Shown: piece by piece, positions 45,761-54,484 of the stretch
How positions within the stretch are numbered: position 1 is the stretch's first letter
Layout of the letters: every line of letters begins with the position of its first letter
Assembly (NCBI RefSeq): GCF_005771675.1
Contig: NZ_VAJM01000001.1
Location: forward strand, 806,001-870,000
Reading direction: 5' to 3'
DNA from: Hymenobacter jeollabukensis
GTDB lineage: Bacteria > Bacteroidota > Bacteroidia > Cytophagales > Hymenobacteraceae
DNA length: 64,000 bases
Notes under the pieces: generated by a model
What the model was told of the DNA's origin: nothing
Seen by the model: the letters and a program-made list of their open reading frames with translations, nothing else
Database searches by the model: none
Program-made: the position numbers and the translations under genes

Positions 45761-46600
45761 ATGCTCTATATCGTCATTCCGGTATTCAACCGCCTGGCGT
45801 ACACCCGGGCCTGCCTCGACGCCCTGCGCCGCCAGACCACCCAACAGTTTCGCACGGTGGTCGTCGACGACGGCTCCACCGACGGCACCGCCGAGGTGCT
45901 GGCCCGCGAGTATCCCGAGGTAATAGTGGTGCCCGGCACCGGACAGCTGTTCTGGACGGCCGGCGTCAACGCCGGGCTGCGCCGCGCCCTGGGCGAAGGC
46001 GCCGACCGCCTGATGACCATGAACAACGACGTGGTGGCCGCCCCCGACTTCGTGGCCCGCATGCTGCACTGGGCCGAGCGCTACCCCGACGCCCTGCTCG
46101 GCGCCCTGGAGCTGGACGTGCACTCGGGCCAGCCGGTGTACGGCGGCGAGCAGTTCAGCTGGCTTACCCACCGCAGCGAGGATCTACTAAGCAAGCTCAC
46201 GCCACCCCAGCGGCGCGGCCTGCACCCCGTCACCTACCTGCCGGGGCGCGGCCTGCTCATCCCGGCGCAGGTGGTGGCCGCCATCGGCCTTTTCGACGAG
46301 AAGCGCCTGCCCCACTACCTGGCCGACTACGACTACACCAGCGTGGCCCGCCGCCACGGCTTCCCGGTGTACCTGAACTACGACGCGCACCTACTCACTT
46401 ACCCCGAGGAAAGCGGGCAGGAACAGACGCGCAAGCAGCGCAGCCTGCGCGGCTATTACCAGCACCTCTTCGGCATCCGTGGCGGGGGCAACCTGGTCAA
46501 CTTCACGCATTTCGCCCTGAAAAACTGCCCACCGCTGCTGCTTCCCTCCTTTCTGCTCAACGGCTACGTGCGCCGCCTCGGCGGCTACTTCCTGCACTGA
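45761..46600 (+). CDS. glycosyltransferase, family 2
   Basis: This 279-residue GT-A enzyme opens with MLYIVIPVFNRLAYTRACLD, has VVVDDGSTDGT (nucleotide site) and the metal-binding MNNDV near residue 87 (a DxD variant). An inverting transferase acting on the cytosolic face is expected. It is followed by the 46,617-46,854 repeat element, which separates the first transferase group from the fucosyltransferase group. Confidence 0.92.
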   Translation: MLYIVIPVFNRLAYTRACLDALRRQTTQQFRTVVVDDGSTDGTAEVLAREYPEVIVVPGTGQLFWTAGVNAGLRRALGEGADRLMTMNNDVVAAPDFVARMLHWAERYPDALLGALELDVHSGQPVYGGEQFSWLTHRSEDLLSKLTPPQRRGLHPVTYLPGRGLLIPAQVVAAIGLFDEKRLPHYLADYDYTSVARRHGFPVYLNYDAHLLTYPEESGQEQTRKQRSLRGYYQHLFGIRGGGNLVNFTHFALKNCPPLLLPSFLLNGYVRRLGGYFLH

Positions 46601-46616
46601 TTGGCAGCACAAAACA

Positions 46617-46854
46617 GAACGTCATGTCGAGCAATCCAGAGCGTCAACAACAGGCCGTCATGTCGAGCGAAGTCGAGACATCTCGCGTGCGTCGTTGAAC
46701 GATGAAATCAGCACCGCAATAATAGAACGTCATTCCGAGCCTGTCGAGGACCCGAAGGAAGGCGTTGCCTCATGTGCAGACGTCAGGCAGTAGCCAGTCT
46801 GACGATTGACATTACTATCCAGCGAGATGTCTCGACAAGCTCGACATGACGTTC
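46617..46854. repeat. palindromic repeat element (GTCATGTCGAGC type)
   Basis: GAACGTCATGTCGAGC (46617) and GCTCGACATGACGTTC (46839) are perfect 16-bp inverted repeats. A second arm at 46657-46685, ending GTCGAGACATCTCG, mirrors 46823-46850 with three differences. Related GTCATTCCGAGC lies at about 46729. The 335-bp gap has no gene. Confidence 0.75.
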
Positions 46855-46908
46855 GATTTCGTCTGACCTAAGTGCCTGTTCCGTTCGACCGGACAACCCC
46901 AGTACCTC

Positions 46909-46935
46909 TTCATCCACTTCACCATCTCGCCACCG
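46909..46935 (+). repeat. degenerate 8-bp-period TCACC leader
   Basis: TTCATCCA, CTTCACCA and TCTCGCCA follow with an 8-bp period and end directly at the ATG at 46936. Confidence 0.45.
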
Positions 46936-47835
46936 ATGGTTATCCTGATCAAGCGCTTCGGCCAGTTGGGCAACCGCTTATTTCTCTTCGCGCACTTGGT
47001 GGCCAACGCCGCCGAGCACGGCTACGCCCTAGCCAACCCCAGCTTCAACGGCTACGCCCGTTACTTCCAGGCCCCGGCCACCGGCGACTTCGGCGGCCTG
47101 CCCATCCGCGTCAACGTGCTGCTGGGCACCCGCTCCGAGCGGTGGCTGGAGCGCCTCTTTAATATGGTGCAGCGCCCGGCCGTGTTCGGGGCGCTGCAGC
47201 GGCTGCGGCGCCAGCTGCCCGCCCCGGCCCTGCCCGAGCTGCTCTACCTCGACGACGACCACGGCTACGACCTCAACCAGCCCGACTACCTCTCGCTGGC
47301 CCACGGCCAGCGGCCGGTGCTGCTCCACGGCTGGTGCTTCCGCGACCGGCCCAACCTGCGCAAGCACGCCGCGCTGATCCGTGAGCTGTTTCAGCTCATC
47401 GAGCCGCACCGCACGGCCGTGGCCGAAGTGCTGGCCGCCGCCCGCCGCACGGCCGACGTGCTGGTGGGCGTGCACATCCGCCGCAGCGACTACGCCACCT
47501 ACCTCGACGGCCGCTACTACTACGACGACGCCACCTACGCCCGCTTCATGCAGACCGTGGCGGCGCAGTTTCCGGCCGGGCAGCGCGTGGCCTTCCTCGT
47601 GGCCTGCTCCGAAGCCGCCCCGCCCGCTGCCGCCTTCCCGGGCTTGCAGGTGCATTTCGCCTCCGGTCAGTTCGTGGAGGATATGTACGCCCTGGCTGGC
47701 TGCGACTACCTGCTGGGGCCGCCCAGCTCCTACTCCATGTGGGCTTCGTTCTACGGCGAAGTCCCGCTGCTGCACCTGGAAACGCCCGATCAGCCCGTGC
47801 CGCTGGCCGATTTCCAGGTCTACACCGACGACTAG
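46936..47835 (+). CDS. GT11-like alpha-1,2-fucosyltransferase
   Basis: This 299-residue enzyme has the family's opening IKRFGQLGNRLFLFAHLVAN and the GDP-fucose-binding motif GVHIRRSDY (His180 to Asp185). The late block YLLGPPSSYSMWASFYG is also typical. It would add L-fucose from GDP-fucose. The gmd-fcl genes that make this donor lie 5.4 kb downstream in the same locus, which supports the call. The linkage position is not proven by sequence. Confidence 0.85.
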   Translation: MVILIKRFGQLGNRLFLFAHLVANAAEHGYALANPSFNGYARYFQAPATGDFGGLPIRVNVLLGTRSERWLERLFNMVQRPAVFGALQRLRRQLPAPALPELLYLDDDHGYDLNQPDYLSLAHGQRPVLLHGWCFRDRPNLRKHAALIRELFQLIEPHRTAVAEVLAAARRTADVLVGVHIRRSDYATYLDGRYYYDDATYARFMQTVAAQFPAGQRVAFLVACSEAAPPAAAFPGLQVHFASGQFVEDMYALAGCDYLLGPPSSYSMWASFYGEVPLLHLETPDQPVPLADFQVYTDD

Positions 47836-47857
47836 CGCCCGCGTATTCCCGCTGCCG

Positions 47858-49063
47858 ATGATTTTACGCTTCGCCCACTTCTTTTCGCTGCTGCTGCCCG
47901 GCACCTGCCTGCTGCTACCCTCGTCCCAGTCGGGTGCCCTGCTCGGCGCCGATGTGCTGGTAGTGCGCCACGGCGGCCGCTACACCGGGCGGTTTACCAG
48001 CCGCAACTCCGCCGTGCCCTGCGTGCGCATCAAAACCGACGAGCCGGTGGTGCTGGAAAACTGCGAGCTGCGCGGCGCGGGCGACCTGATTGTGGCCGAG
48101 CCGGGCGCCCGGCTGGTGGTGCGCAACTGCCGGGGCTACGGCCTTACGCCGAGCCTGGACAACGTCAGCCGGGGCCGGTTTCTGACGGCCGCCGCAGCCC
48201 GCAGCCTGCGCGTCGAGCACAACTACCTCGACCACACCATCGGCATCCTGGTGTATCAGTGGGTGGGCGACGGCAGCCCCGCCCAAACGCTCACCGTGCG
48301 CTACAACCGCGTGCGCAACATTGACGGGCGCTACCGCAACGGCGACGCCGACGCCACCGCCAGCTTTCTGGGGCTGAACCAGGTGCGCGGCGTGGCCAAT
48401 GTAGACATCAGCTACAACGAGGTGGTGAACGAGCCCAACCAGTGCGCTACCGGCGACGTGGTGAACTTCTACAACTCCTCGGGCACCGCGCGCAGCCCCA
48501 TTCGCTTCCATAATAACTACATCCAGGGCGCCTACCCTTACCCCGCCACGGCCCAGCACTACACCGGCACCGGCCTCACCACCGACGGCGACGGGGTATC
48601 GGCCCTGACGACCACGGCCTACGTAGATGCGGCCCACAACCAGATTGTGAGCACCTGCAACGCGGCCATGAACATTGCCGCCGGCCACCACATCCGCTTT
48701 CACCACAACCGCATGGTGACCAGCGGGCTGCTGCCCGACGGCCAGGCCCTGAAAGCCACCTACGCGGCTACGTCCATCTTTAATGCTTACCACCAGCCGG
48801 CCACGGTGTTTTTTGGCAACTCGGTCGACCACAACGTTATCGGCTACGCCAAGGCGGGCTACGCGGTGCCCGCCGACAGCCGCCACGACCTGAGCAGCGG
48901 CAACTGCACCGGCTGCACCGACAACGAGCACCTGCCGAACCCCATCACGCTGGCCACCGAGCGGCAAGAGTGGCAGCTGTGGCAGCAGAAGCTGCGCCGC
49001 CGGGGCGTTCGGCTGGATGCCGGGGAGCCGCCGGCTTCGTTGCCGCCCCTGGCCCGCCGCTAG
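47858..49063 (+). CDS. secreted right-handed beta-helix protein, paralog 1
   Basis: The protein has 401 residues and a signal peptide (ILRFAHFFSLLLPGTCLLL). The mature chain is a parallel beta-helix: repeated short strands with Asn turns (VVLENCELRGAGDLIVAE, LRVEHNYLDHTIGILVYQ, LTVRYNRVRNIDGRY, VDISYNEVVNEP). Paired cysteines occur in GNCTGCTDNEHLPNP. It is a clear paralog of the N-terminal half of the protein at 49,792, with matching blocks along the whole length. Beta-helix proteins in such loci are often polysaccharide lyases, epimerases or hydrolases; catalytic residues cannot be assigned. It follows the fucosyltransferase by 22 bp. Confidence 0.85.
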   Translation: MILRFAHFFSLLLPGTCLLLPSSQSGALLGADVLVVRHGGRYTGRFTSRNSAVPCVRIKTDEPVVLENCELRGAGDLIVAEPGARLVVRNCRGYGLTPSLDNVSRGRFLTAAAARSLRVEHNYLDHTIGILVYQWVGDGSPAQTLTVRYNRVRNIDGRYRNGDADATASFLGLNQVRGVANVDISYNEVVNEPNQCATGDVVNFYNSSGTARSPIRFHNNYIQGAYPYPATAQHYTGTGLTTDGDGVSALTTTAYVDAAHNQIVSTCNAAMNIAAGHHIRFHHNRMVTSGLLPDGQALKATYAATSIFNAYHQPATVFFGNSVDHNVIGYAKAGYAVPADSRHDLSSGNCTGCTDNEHLPNPITLATERQEWQLWQQKLRRRGVRLDAGEPPASLPPLARR

Positions 49064-49190
49064 CAGAACGCCCTTGCTCCCGGTAAGAAGTTGACTGTCT
49101 GAGCAGAATCCCGGCAGCACCGTTCACTTTTTTTGTGGCGGCGCTCTGTCGGGGCGCCTTCGCGCCTCTTACCTGCTTCAATATGCCGCC

Positions 49191-49215
49191 AAGCCTCCTG
49201 CTGGAGGCTTTTTTT
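49191..49215 (+). terminator. rho-independent terminator
   Basis: AAGCCTCC pairs with GGAGGCTT around TGCT, followed by seven T, 127 bp after the first beta-helix gene. Confidence 0.85.
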
Positions 49216-49330
49216 GTGCCTTTCGCGGTGTTTTGGCCAATAGCGCTTCCCGGCACCGTCCAACTACCACATCACATATTTCATCAATTATATATAATAA
49301 AAGTACAAAACAATAAATTTACACGAGGTA

Positions 49331-49359
49331 TTGCCTTCTGCCATTTTTTTATACATTTG
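49331..49359 (+). promoter_or_regulatory. strong Bacteroidota promoter for the beta-helix/malectin gene
   Basis: TTG at 49331 and a perfect TACATTTG at 49352 are 18 bp apart in a markedly AT-rich stretch (49,261-49,390). The start point would be near 49366, about 425 nt before the ATG. Confidence 0.7.
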
Positions 49360-49365
49360 CAACAC

Positions 49366-49791
49366 ACCCCAGTAACTGAAATTGAATTATTTCAATTCAC
49401 TACTCAGAACATGGGCTTCGGATGTTTGCCTGTTTGCCTCGTAATGGCTTTTGCAGTTGGACTCTGAGAGTGAGAAGGTCCTTGGGGCCTTAGTAGTTGG
49501 AAAGTCAGTGATGTTGGAACAGAGCAGAAGGACAATGACTTCATTTACTGCATACATACCCCTTTTTCAGGTAGCGCCGCCTTAAGCCGGGCCGCGCATC
49601 AGCCTACCGCTCCGCTGCTGGATCCGGCCGGCCAGCCCCGTGAAAACAGTTGCCAAAGGCGCAAGACGGGAGCCCCGGAATACTTTGAAAGTAATTGCAC
49701 AAAAAAAATCAGCTCGCCGGAACGGATTGACTCCTGACACGGTTAAGCACTCAACAAACCCTATATAGGGTTTCTCATAAACAAAAACAGA
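49366..49791 (+). other. long 5' leader region of the beta-helix/malectin gene
   Basis: About 425 bp between the predicted start point and the ATG hold no convincing gene. They contain a hairpin AATTGAA-TTAT-TTCAATT just after 49,380, an 18-codon ORF (49411-49467, MGFGCLPVCLVMAFAVGL) and an 18-bp palindrome next to the start codon. A regulatory leader is plausible; no known riboswitch is recognised. Confidence 0.4.
49756..49773. promoter_or_regulatory. 18-bp perfect palindrome before the start codon
   Basis: AAACCCTATATAGGGTTT is its own reverse complement and ends 18 bp before the ATG at 49792. It could be an operator or an mRNA hairpin. Confidence 0.45.
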
Positions 49792-52700
49792 ATGCAAAAA
49801 ACCTCTGGAAACATCCGGCCGCGGTTTGACCGTGAAATGTCCTCTGGTGCACGCTTTCTGCCGTTGGTGGCGCTCGTGCTGTTGGTAATGAACTTTCTGG
49901 CGCTGCCGCTCTCGGCCCAGAACGTTCCGAATGTGACGTTTCAAGGGCCCATCAACATTACCCAAGGCGGTACTTACACTGGTAACTACCGTAGCAATGA
50001 CTCCAGCACCCCGGCCGTGACCATCAACACGTCGCAACCGGTGATTCTGGAAGGTTGCATCATCGCCAGCGCCAGTGACCTGATCCGTGCTGGGGGTGGC
50101 AGCAACGTAACCATCCGCAACAGCCAGGGCTACGGCCTGACGCCCACGATGGACAACGTGCCCCGCGGCCGCTTCATCGTCATCAGCGACGGGCGCAACT
50201 TGGTGGTGGAAAACAACTACCTCGACCACACCTGCGGCATCGTGGTGTACCGCTGGACGGGCAACGGCTCGACCTCGGAGACGGTGCGCGTGCGCTACAA
50301 TAAGGCAACGAATATCGATGGCCGCTTCCGGAACCAGATTTCGGGCAGCGCGCAGGAGTACAACGGCAGCTTCATCGGCTTCAACACCGTGCAGGGCGTG
50401 GCCAACATGGAGGTAGCCTTCAACCAGGTTATCAACACGCCCAACGAATGCTCGACGGGCGACATCATCAACTTCTACAACGCTTCGGGCACGGCTTCGA
50501 GCCCGGTGCGGGTGCACGACAACTTCATCAAGGGTGCTTACCCCTACCCCGCCAATGGCACCAGCTACTCGGGTACGGGCATGACCACCGACGGGGACGG
50601 CTCGTCGCCGAGCACGACCACGGCCTACGTGGAAGCTTACAACAACCAGTTTCTGGCCACCTCGAACGCGTCGATGAACATTGCCGCCGGCCACGACAAC
50701 TACTACCACGACAACCGCCTGATTACCAGCTCGTACTTCCCCGATGGCACGCCGATGCGCGCCGTGTACGCCGCTACTTCGATCTTCAACTCCTACCAGA
50801 TGCCGAGCAACGTGTTCTTCGGCAACCGCGTGGAGAACAACACCATCGGCTTCCGCAGCGTGGGCTACAGCATCCCTTACCCGGACCGCCACGACCTGAG
50901 CTACGGCAACTGCACCCCGTGCACCGGCACTACTCACCTGCCGAACCCCATCACGCTGCAGACCGAAGACAACGAATTCACCCTGTGGCAGCAGAAGCTG
51001 CAGCAGAACGGCATCACCGTGGGCGCTAACGGCGGTGGCCCGGCCACCACGCCGACTACCCCCACGACGCCGACCACGCCGACGACTCCCACCACGCCCC
51101 CGACCAGCGGTGGCACGACGGGCAGCGGCAACACCGGCAGCACGCCGATGACCGGCCCGAGCGGCTATTCCTTCTTCCGCGGTCTGAACCTGAACGGCTC
51201 GGCCGTGACCCTGGACGGCAACAACTGGGAAGCCGCCAGCGGCGCTGCGGGTGTAACCGTCAACGCGACGCCCTACTCGGCCCCCAACGTGGCGCTGACG
51301 CCGAACACCGACGCCGGCCGCGCTGACATGATCCGCAACTTCGTGTACGGCCGCAACGTGACGGCCTCGGTCGGCAACGTGGCCAACGGCACCTACGGCG
51401 TCTACCTCTATGTGTGGGAAGACAACAACGCCGAAACCTACGACATCTCGGTGCAGGGCCAGACGGTTCGCTCGGGCTTCAACAGCGGCTCGGCTGGTAG
51501 CTGGCAGCGCATCGGCCCCTTCACGGCCAACGTGACCAACGGCACCATCTCGGTAGCTACCTCGGGCGGCGACGCCAACCTCTCGGGCATCGAAATCTGG
51601 AAGCAAAACGCCGCCGCCGCCAACCAGAACCCGACCGTGGCCCTGACGGCTGCCAGCTCGGTAACGGTGAACACGGCCCTGGCCCTCTCGGCTACGGCCG
51701 CTGACCCGGACGGCACCATTGCCAAAGTGGAGTTCTTCAACGGCTCGACCAAGCTTGGCGAAGACACCTCGGCTCCGTACACGCTGAGCTACACCCCCAC
51801 GGCCACCGGCACCCTCTCGCTGACGGCTAAGGCTACGGACAACGCCGGCGCCGCCGCCACCTCGACGGCCGTAAGCGTAACGGTAGCCGCAGCTCAGACC
51901 ACGACGCCCCCCGCTACCGGCGGCGGCAGCACCACGGGCCCGAGCGGCTACACCTTCTTCCGTGGCCTGAACGTAAACGGCTCGGCCATGACTCTGGACG
52001 GCAACGCCTGGGAAGCCGGCAACGCCGCTAACGTAAGCTACACCGGCGGCTCGCCCCTGACGAGCAGCGTGGCTCTGAACCCGAGCACCGACGCTTCGCG
52101 CACCGACCTGATTCGCTCCTTTATCTGGGGCTACCACGTGACGGCCTCGGTCGGCAATGTGGCCAACGGGACCTACGCCGTGTACCTCTACGTATTCGAG
52201 GATAACAGCCCCGAAACCTACGACATCTCGGTGGAAGGCCAGAAAGTACTACCGGCCTTCAACAGCGGCACGGGTGGCAGCTGGAAGCGCGTGGGCCCTT
52301 TCACGGCCAACGTAACGGACGGTAACATCTCGGTGGACCTGCAGGGCGGCGCCGCCAACCTCTCGGGCATCGAAATCTGGAAGCAGAGCACGACCACGCC
52401 GACTACGCCTCCGACGACCACGCCGACGACGCGCACCCTCTTCCGCGCCATCAACGTGAACGGCAGCGCCTCGACCATCGACGGGCTTAGCTACGAAGCC
52501 GGCAACACGGCCGCTAATGTGAGCACCAACGGCACCCGCCTGGCTACGCCGAACGTGACGCTGAACCCGGCTACCGACGCCGCCCGCGCGGGCATGATCC
52601 GCTCCTTCGTGTACGGCCAGAACCTGCGCTACAACGTGACCAACGTGCCGAATGGCACCTACGAAGTGGCTTACTACCTCTTCGAGGACAACGCCGCCGA

Positions 52701-52878
52701 AACCTTCAGCGCGACGGTAAACGGCCAGACGCTGCTGACCAACTACAACAGCGGCCCCGCCGGCACCTGGCGCAAGACCACCCCGCTGCGCGTGACGGTG
52801 ACCAACGGCCAGATCCTGCTCCAGACCAGCGGCGGCTACGCCAACGTTTCGGGCGTCGAAATCTTCAAGGTCCAGTAA
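49792..52878 (+). CDS. secreted beta-helix protein with three malectin-like modules, paralog 2
   Basis: The protein has 1028 residues. A signal peptide (to about 43) is followed by a parallel beta-helix (about 45-415) paralogous to the protein at 47,858 (shared SQGYGLTPTMDN, NYLDHTCGIVVYRW, HLPNPITLQTEDNE). Next come a Thr-Pro linker (about 416-450), malectin-like module 1 (about 453-605), a bacterial Ig-like domain (611-700), malectin-like module 2 (715-865) and module 3 (882-1028). Malectin-type modules bind sugars. There is no type IX tail or anchor. Codon choice is more GCT/GTA-rich than in neighbours, as in highly expressed genes. It has its own promoter and terminator. Confidence 0.88.
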   Translation: MQKTSGNIRPRFDREMSSGARFLPLVALVLLVMNFLALPLSAQNVPNVTFQGPINITQGGTYTGNYRSNDSSTPAVTINTSQPVILEGCIIASASDLIRAGGGSNVTIRNSQGYGLTPTMDNVPRGRFIVISDGRNLVVENNYLDHTCGIVVYRWTGNGSTSETVRVRYNKATNIDGRFRNQISGSAQEYNGSFIGFNTVQGVANMEVAFNQVINTPNECSTGDIINFYNASGTASSPVRVHDNFIKGAYPYPANGTSYSGTGMTTDGDGSSPSTTTAYVEAYNNQFLATSNASMNIAAGHDNYYHDNRLITSSYFPDGTPMRAVYAATSIFNSYQMPSNVFFGNRVENNTIGFRSVGYSIPYPDRHDLSYGNCTPCTGTTHLPNPITLQTEDNEFTLWQQKLQQNGITVGANGGGPATTPTTPTTPTTPTTPTTPPTSGGTTGSGNTGSTPMTGPSGYSFFRGLNLNGSAVTLDGNNWEAASGAAGVTVNATPYSAPNVALTPNTDAGRADMIRNFVYGRNVTASVGNVANGTYGVYLYVWEDNNAETYDISVQGQTVRSGFNSGSAGSWQRIGPFTANVTNGTISVATSGGDANLSGIEIWKQNAAAANQNPTVALTAASSVTVNTALALSATAADPDGTIAKVEFFNGSTKLGEDTSAPYTLSYTPTATGTLSLTAKATDNAGAAATSTAVSVTVAAAQTTTPPATGGGSTTGPSGYTFFRGLNVNGSAMTLDGNAWEAGNAANVSYTGGSPLTSSVALNPSTDASRTDLIRSFIWGYHVTASVGNVANGTYAVYLYVFEDNSPETYDISVEGQKVLPAFNSGTGGSWKRVGPFTANVTDGNISVDLQGGAANLSGIEIWKQSTTTPTTPPTTTPTTRTLFRAINVNGSASTIDGLSYEAGNTAANVSTNGTRLATPNVTLNPATDAARAGMIRSFVYGQNLRYNVTNVPNGTYEVAYYLFEDNAAETFSATVNGQTLLTNYNSGPAGTWRKTTPLRVTVTNGQILLQTSGGYANVSGVEIFKVQ

Positions 52879-52898
52879 TTTTCCACCAGCTCCTCGGT

Positions 52899-52936
52899 AC
52901 AGCGCCCGGCCCCCAAGGCCGGGCGCTGTTGTTTTT
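52899..52936 (+). terminator. rho-independent terminator of the beta-helix/malectin gene
   Basis: ACAGCGCCCGGCC and GGCCGGGCGCTGT form a perfect 13-bp stem around CCCAA, with TGTTTTT after it, 20 bp past the stop codon. Confidence 0.9.
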
Positions 52937-53061
52937 CAGGGGCACTCAGGGAGCCTTTCTGCCTGCTCATACCCGCATGTTGCGGCGGTGCTCCGCGTTG
53001 GGGCGGGCTTACTTGGCTGCCTGAGGCCGGTGCGTCACCAATTTCCAAGGCCCTTTTGCTC

Positions 53062-53090
53062 AGCCCGACGCTAAAGCGTCAGGCTTTTTT
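53062..53090 (+). terminator. second hairpin with T-run
   Basis: AGCCCGACGC pairs with GCGTCAGGCT around TAAA (one mismatch), followed by six T. No gene lies between this and the previous terminator; the gap to 53242 is otherwise AT-rich leader of gmd with no clear promoter. Confidence 0.65.
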
Positions 53091-53215
53091 GTGCTTAGCC
53101 GCTTGCTATATAACTATTCCTTACAAATAAATAATTTTTCCTACAACAACCATTGCAATTACCAATTCTAATGCAATTATTTGCTGGCAAAGTTCTACAG
53201 TGCTGCTTTTCCGAA

Positions 53216-53242
53216 CTCTCCACCACTTCACCTTCTCTGCCC
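53216..53242 (+). repeat. degenerate 8-bp-period TCACC leader
   Basis: TCTCCACC, ACTTCACC and TTCTCTGC repeat with an 8-bp period and end 2 bp before the gmd ATG. Confidence 0.45.
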
Positions 53243-54355
53243 ATGAAGCGTGCCCTTATTACCGGCATTACCGGCCAGGATGGAGCTTACCTGGCTGAAC
53301 TGCTCCTCAGCAAAGGCTACGAGGTTCACGGCATCAAGCGCCGCTCCTCGCTGTTCAATACCGACCGCATCGACCACCTCTACCAGGACCCGCACGAATC
53401 GGAGGTGCGCTTCAAGCTGCACTACGGCGACCTGACGGACTCGACGAACCTGATCCGCATCATTCAGGAGGTGCAGCCCGACGAGATTTACAACCTCGGC
53501 GCCATGTCGCACGTGAAGGTGTCTTTCGACACGCCCGAGTACGTGGCCGACGTCGACGGCATCGGCACCCTGCGGCTGCTGGAGGCGGTCCGCATCCTCG
53601 GCCTGACGCGCAAGACGCGCATCTACCAGGCCTCGACCTCAGAGCTGTACGGCCTGGTGCAGGAAGTGCCGCAGCGCGAAACCACGCCGTTTTATCCCCG
53701 CTCGCCCTACGCCGTGGCCAAGCTCTACGGCTACTGGATTACGGTGAACTACCGCGAGGCCTACGGCATGTACGCCTGCAACGGCATCCTCTTCAACCAC
53801 GAAAGCCCGCTGCGCGGCGAAACCTTCGTGACCCGCAAAATCACCCGCGGGGTGAGCCGCATCGGGCTGGGGCTGCAGGACAAAATCTACCTGGGCAACC
53901 TGGACGCGCGCCGCGACTGGGGCCACGCCAAGGACTACGTGGAAGCCATGTGGCGCATTCTGCAGCAGGACACGCCCGAGGACTTCGTCATTGCCACCGG
54001 CGTGACGACCACCGTGCGCGACTTCGTGCGCATGGCCTTTGCCGAGCTGGGCGTGGAGCTGACCTTCTTCGGGGAAGGCGCCGACGAAACCGGCCACGTG
54101 GTGGCCTGCCACAACCCCGACTACCAGCTGCCGCTGGGCAAGGAAGTGGTGGCCGTGGACCCCGCCTACTACCGCCCCACCGAGGTGGAATTGCTCATCG
54201 GCGACCCGACCAAGGCGCAGCAGAAGCTGGGCTGGACGCCCCGCTACGACCTGCCCGCGCTGGTGCAGGACATGATGCAGGCCGACCTGGAAGTGTTCCG
54301 CCGCGATGCCGTGCTGCTCGAAGCCGGCCACCGCGTGCTCAACTACTATGAATAG
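53243..54355 (+). CDS. gmd: GDP-mannose 4,6-dehydratase
   Basis: This 370-residue SDR enzyme makes GDP-4-keto-6-deoxymannose from GDP-mannose. The NADP-binding motif is [16 protein letters not shown] (residue 6 on), then the signature [19 protein letters not shown], and the YxxxK pair in [14 protein letters not shown]. The ATG at 53243 is chosen because it opens the conserved N-terminus; upstream codons are not homologous. With fcl it supplies GDP-L-fucose for the GT11-like transferase. Confidence 0.97.
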   Translation: MKRALITGITGQDGAYLAELLLSKGYEVHGIKRRSSLFNTDRIDHLYQDPHESEVRFKLHYGDLTDSTNLIRIIQEVQPDEIYNLGAMSHVKVSFDTPEYVADVDGIGTLRLLEAVRILGLTRKTRIYQASTSELYGLVQEVPQRETTPFYPRSPYAVAKLYGYWITVNYREAYGMYACNGILFNHESPLRGETFVTRKITRGVSRIGLGLQDKIYLGNLDARRDWGHAKDYVEAMWRILQQDTPEDFVIATGVTTTVRDFVRMAFAELGVELTFFGEGADETGHVVACHNPDYQLPLGKEVVAVDPAYYRPTEVELLIGDPTKAQQKLGWTPRYDLPALVQDMMQADLEVFRRDAVLLEAGHRVLNYYE

Positions 54356-54364
54356 CTGTGAATT

Positions 54365-54465
54365 GGTGAGCTGGTGAAATCGTGAGTGCCGCGCCGGCTG
54401 CGCGCAATGCACAGTTCCGCGTCGCTCGAACATCAACTCACCAGTTCACCACTCACCATTTCACC
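54365..54465. repeat. palindromic element with TCACC/GGTGA arms, second copy
   Basis: GGTGAGCTGGTGAAATCGTG (54365) and CTCACCAGTTCACC (54437) onward are inverted arms. Read on the minus strand, the middle shares TTGATGTT, GCGCAGCC and CGGCACTCAC with the element at 34082-34210. It fills the gmd-fcl gap and its right arm forms the leader of fcl. Confidence 0.7.
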
Positions 54466-54484
54466 CCTTTACCTTTTCTTCAAC

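Noticed and set aside
49135-49467. 110-codon frame before the beta-helix/malectin gene
   Set aside because: It runs through a clear terminator and an AT-rich promoter region and has no coding character.
51046-51105. Tandem 9-bp repeats that could suggest a CRISPR-like or satellite array
   Set aside because: They lie in frame and encode the Thr-Pro linker of the beta-helix/malectin protein.
49582-52137. Open frame of 851 codons on the minus strand
   Set aside because: It lies antisense to the beta-helix/malectin gene and reads as a Val/Gly/Arg/His-rich shadow without domains; the forward gene has a signal peptide, clear modules, promoter and terminator.
52937-53061. Small gene or RNA between the two terminators
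   Set aside because: Only a 15-codon frame is present and no promoter is seen.
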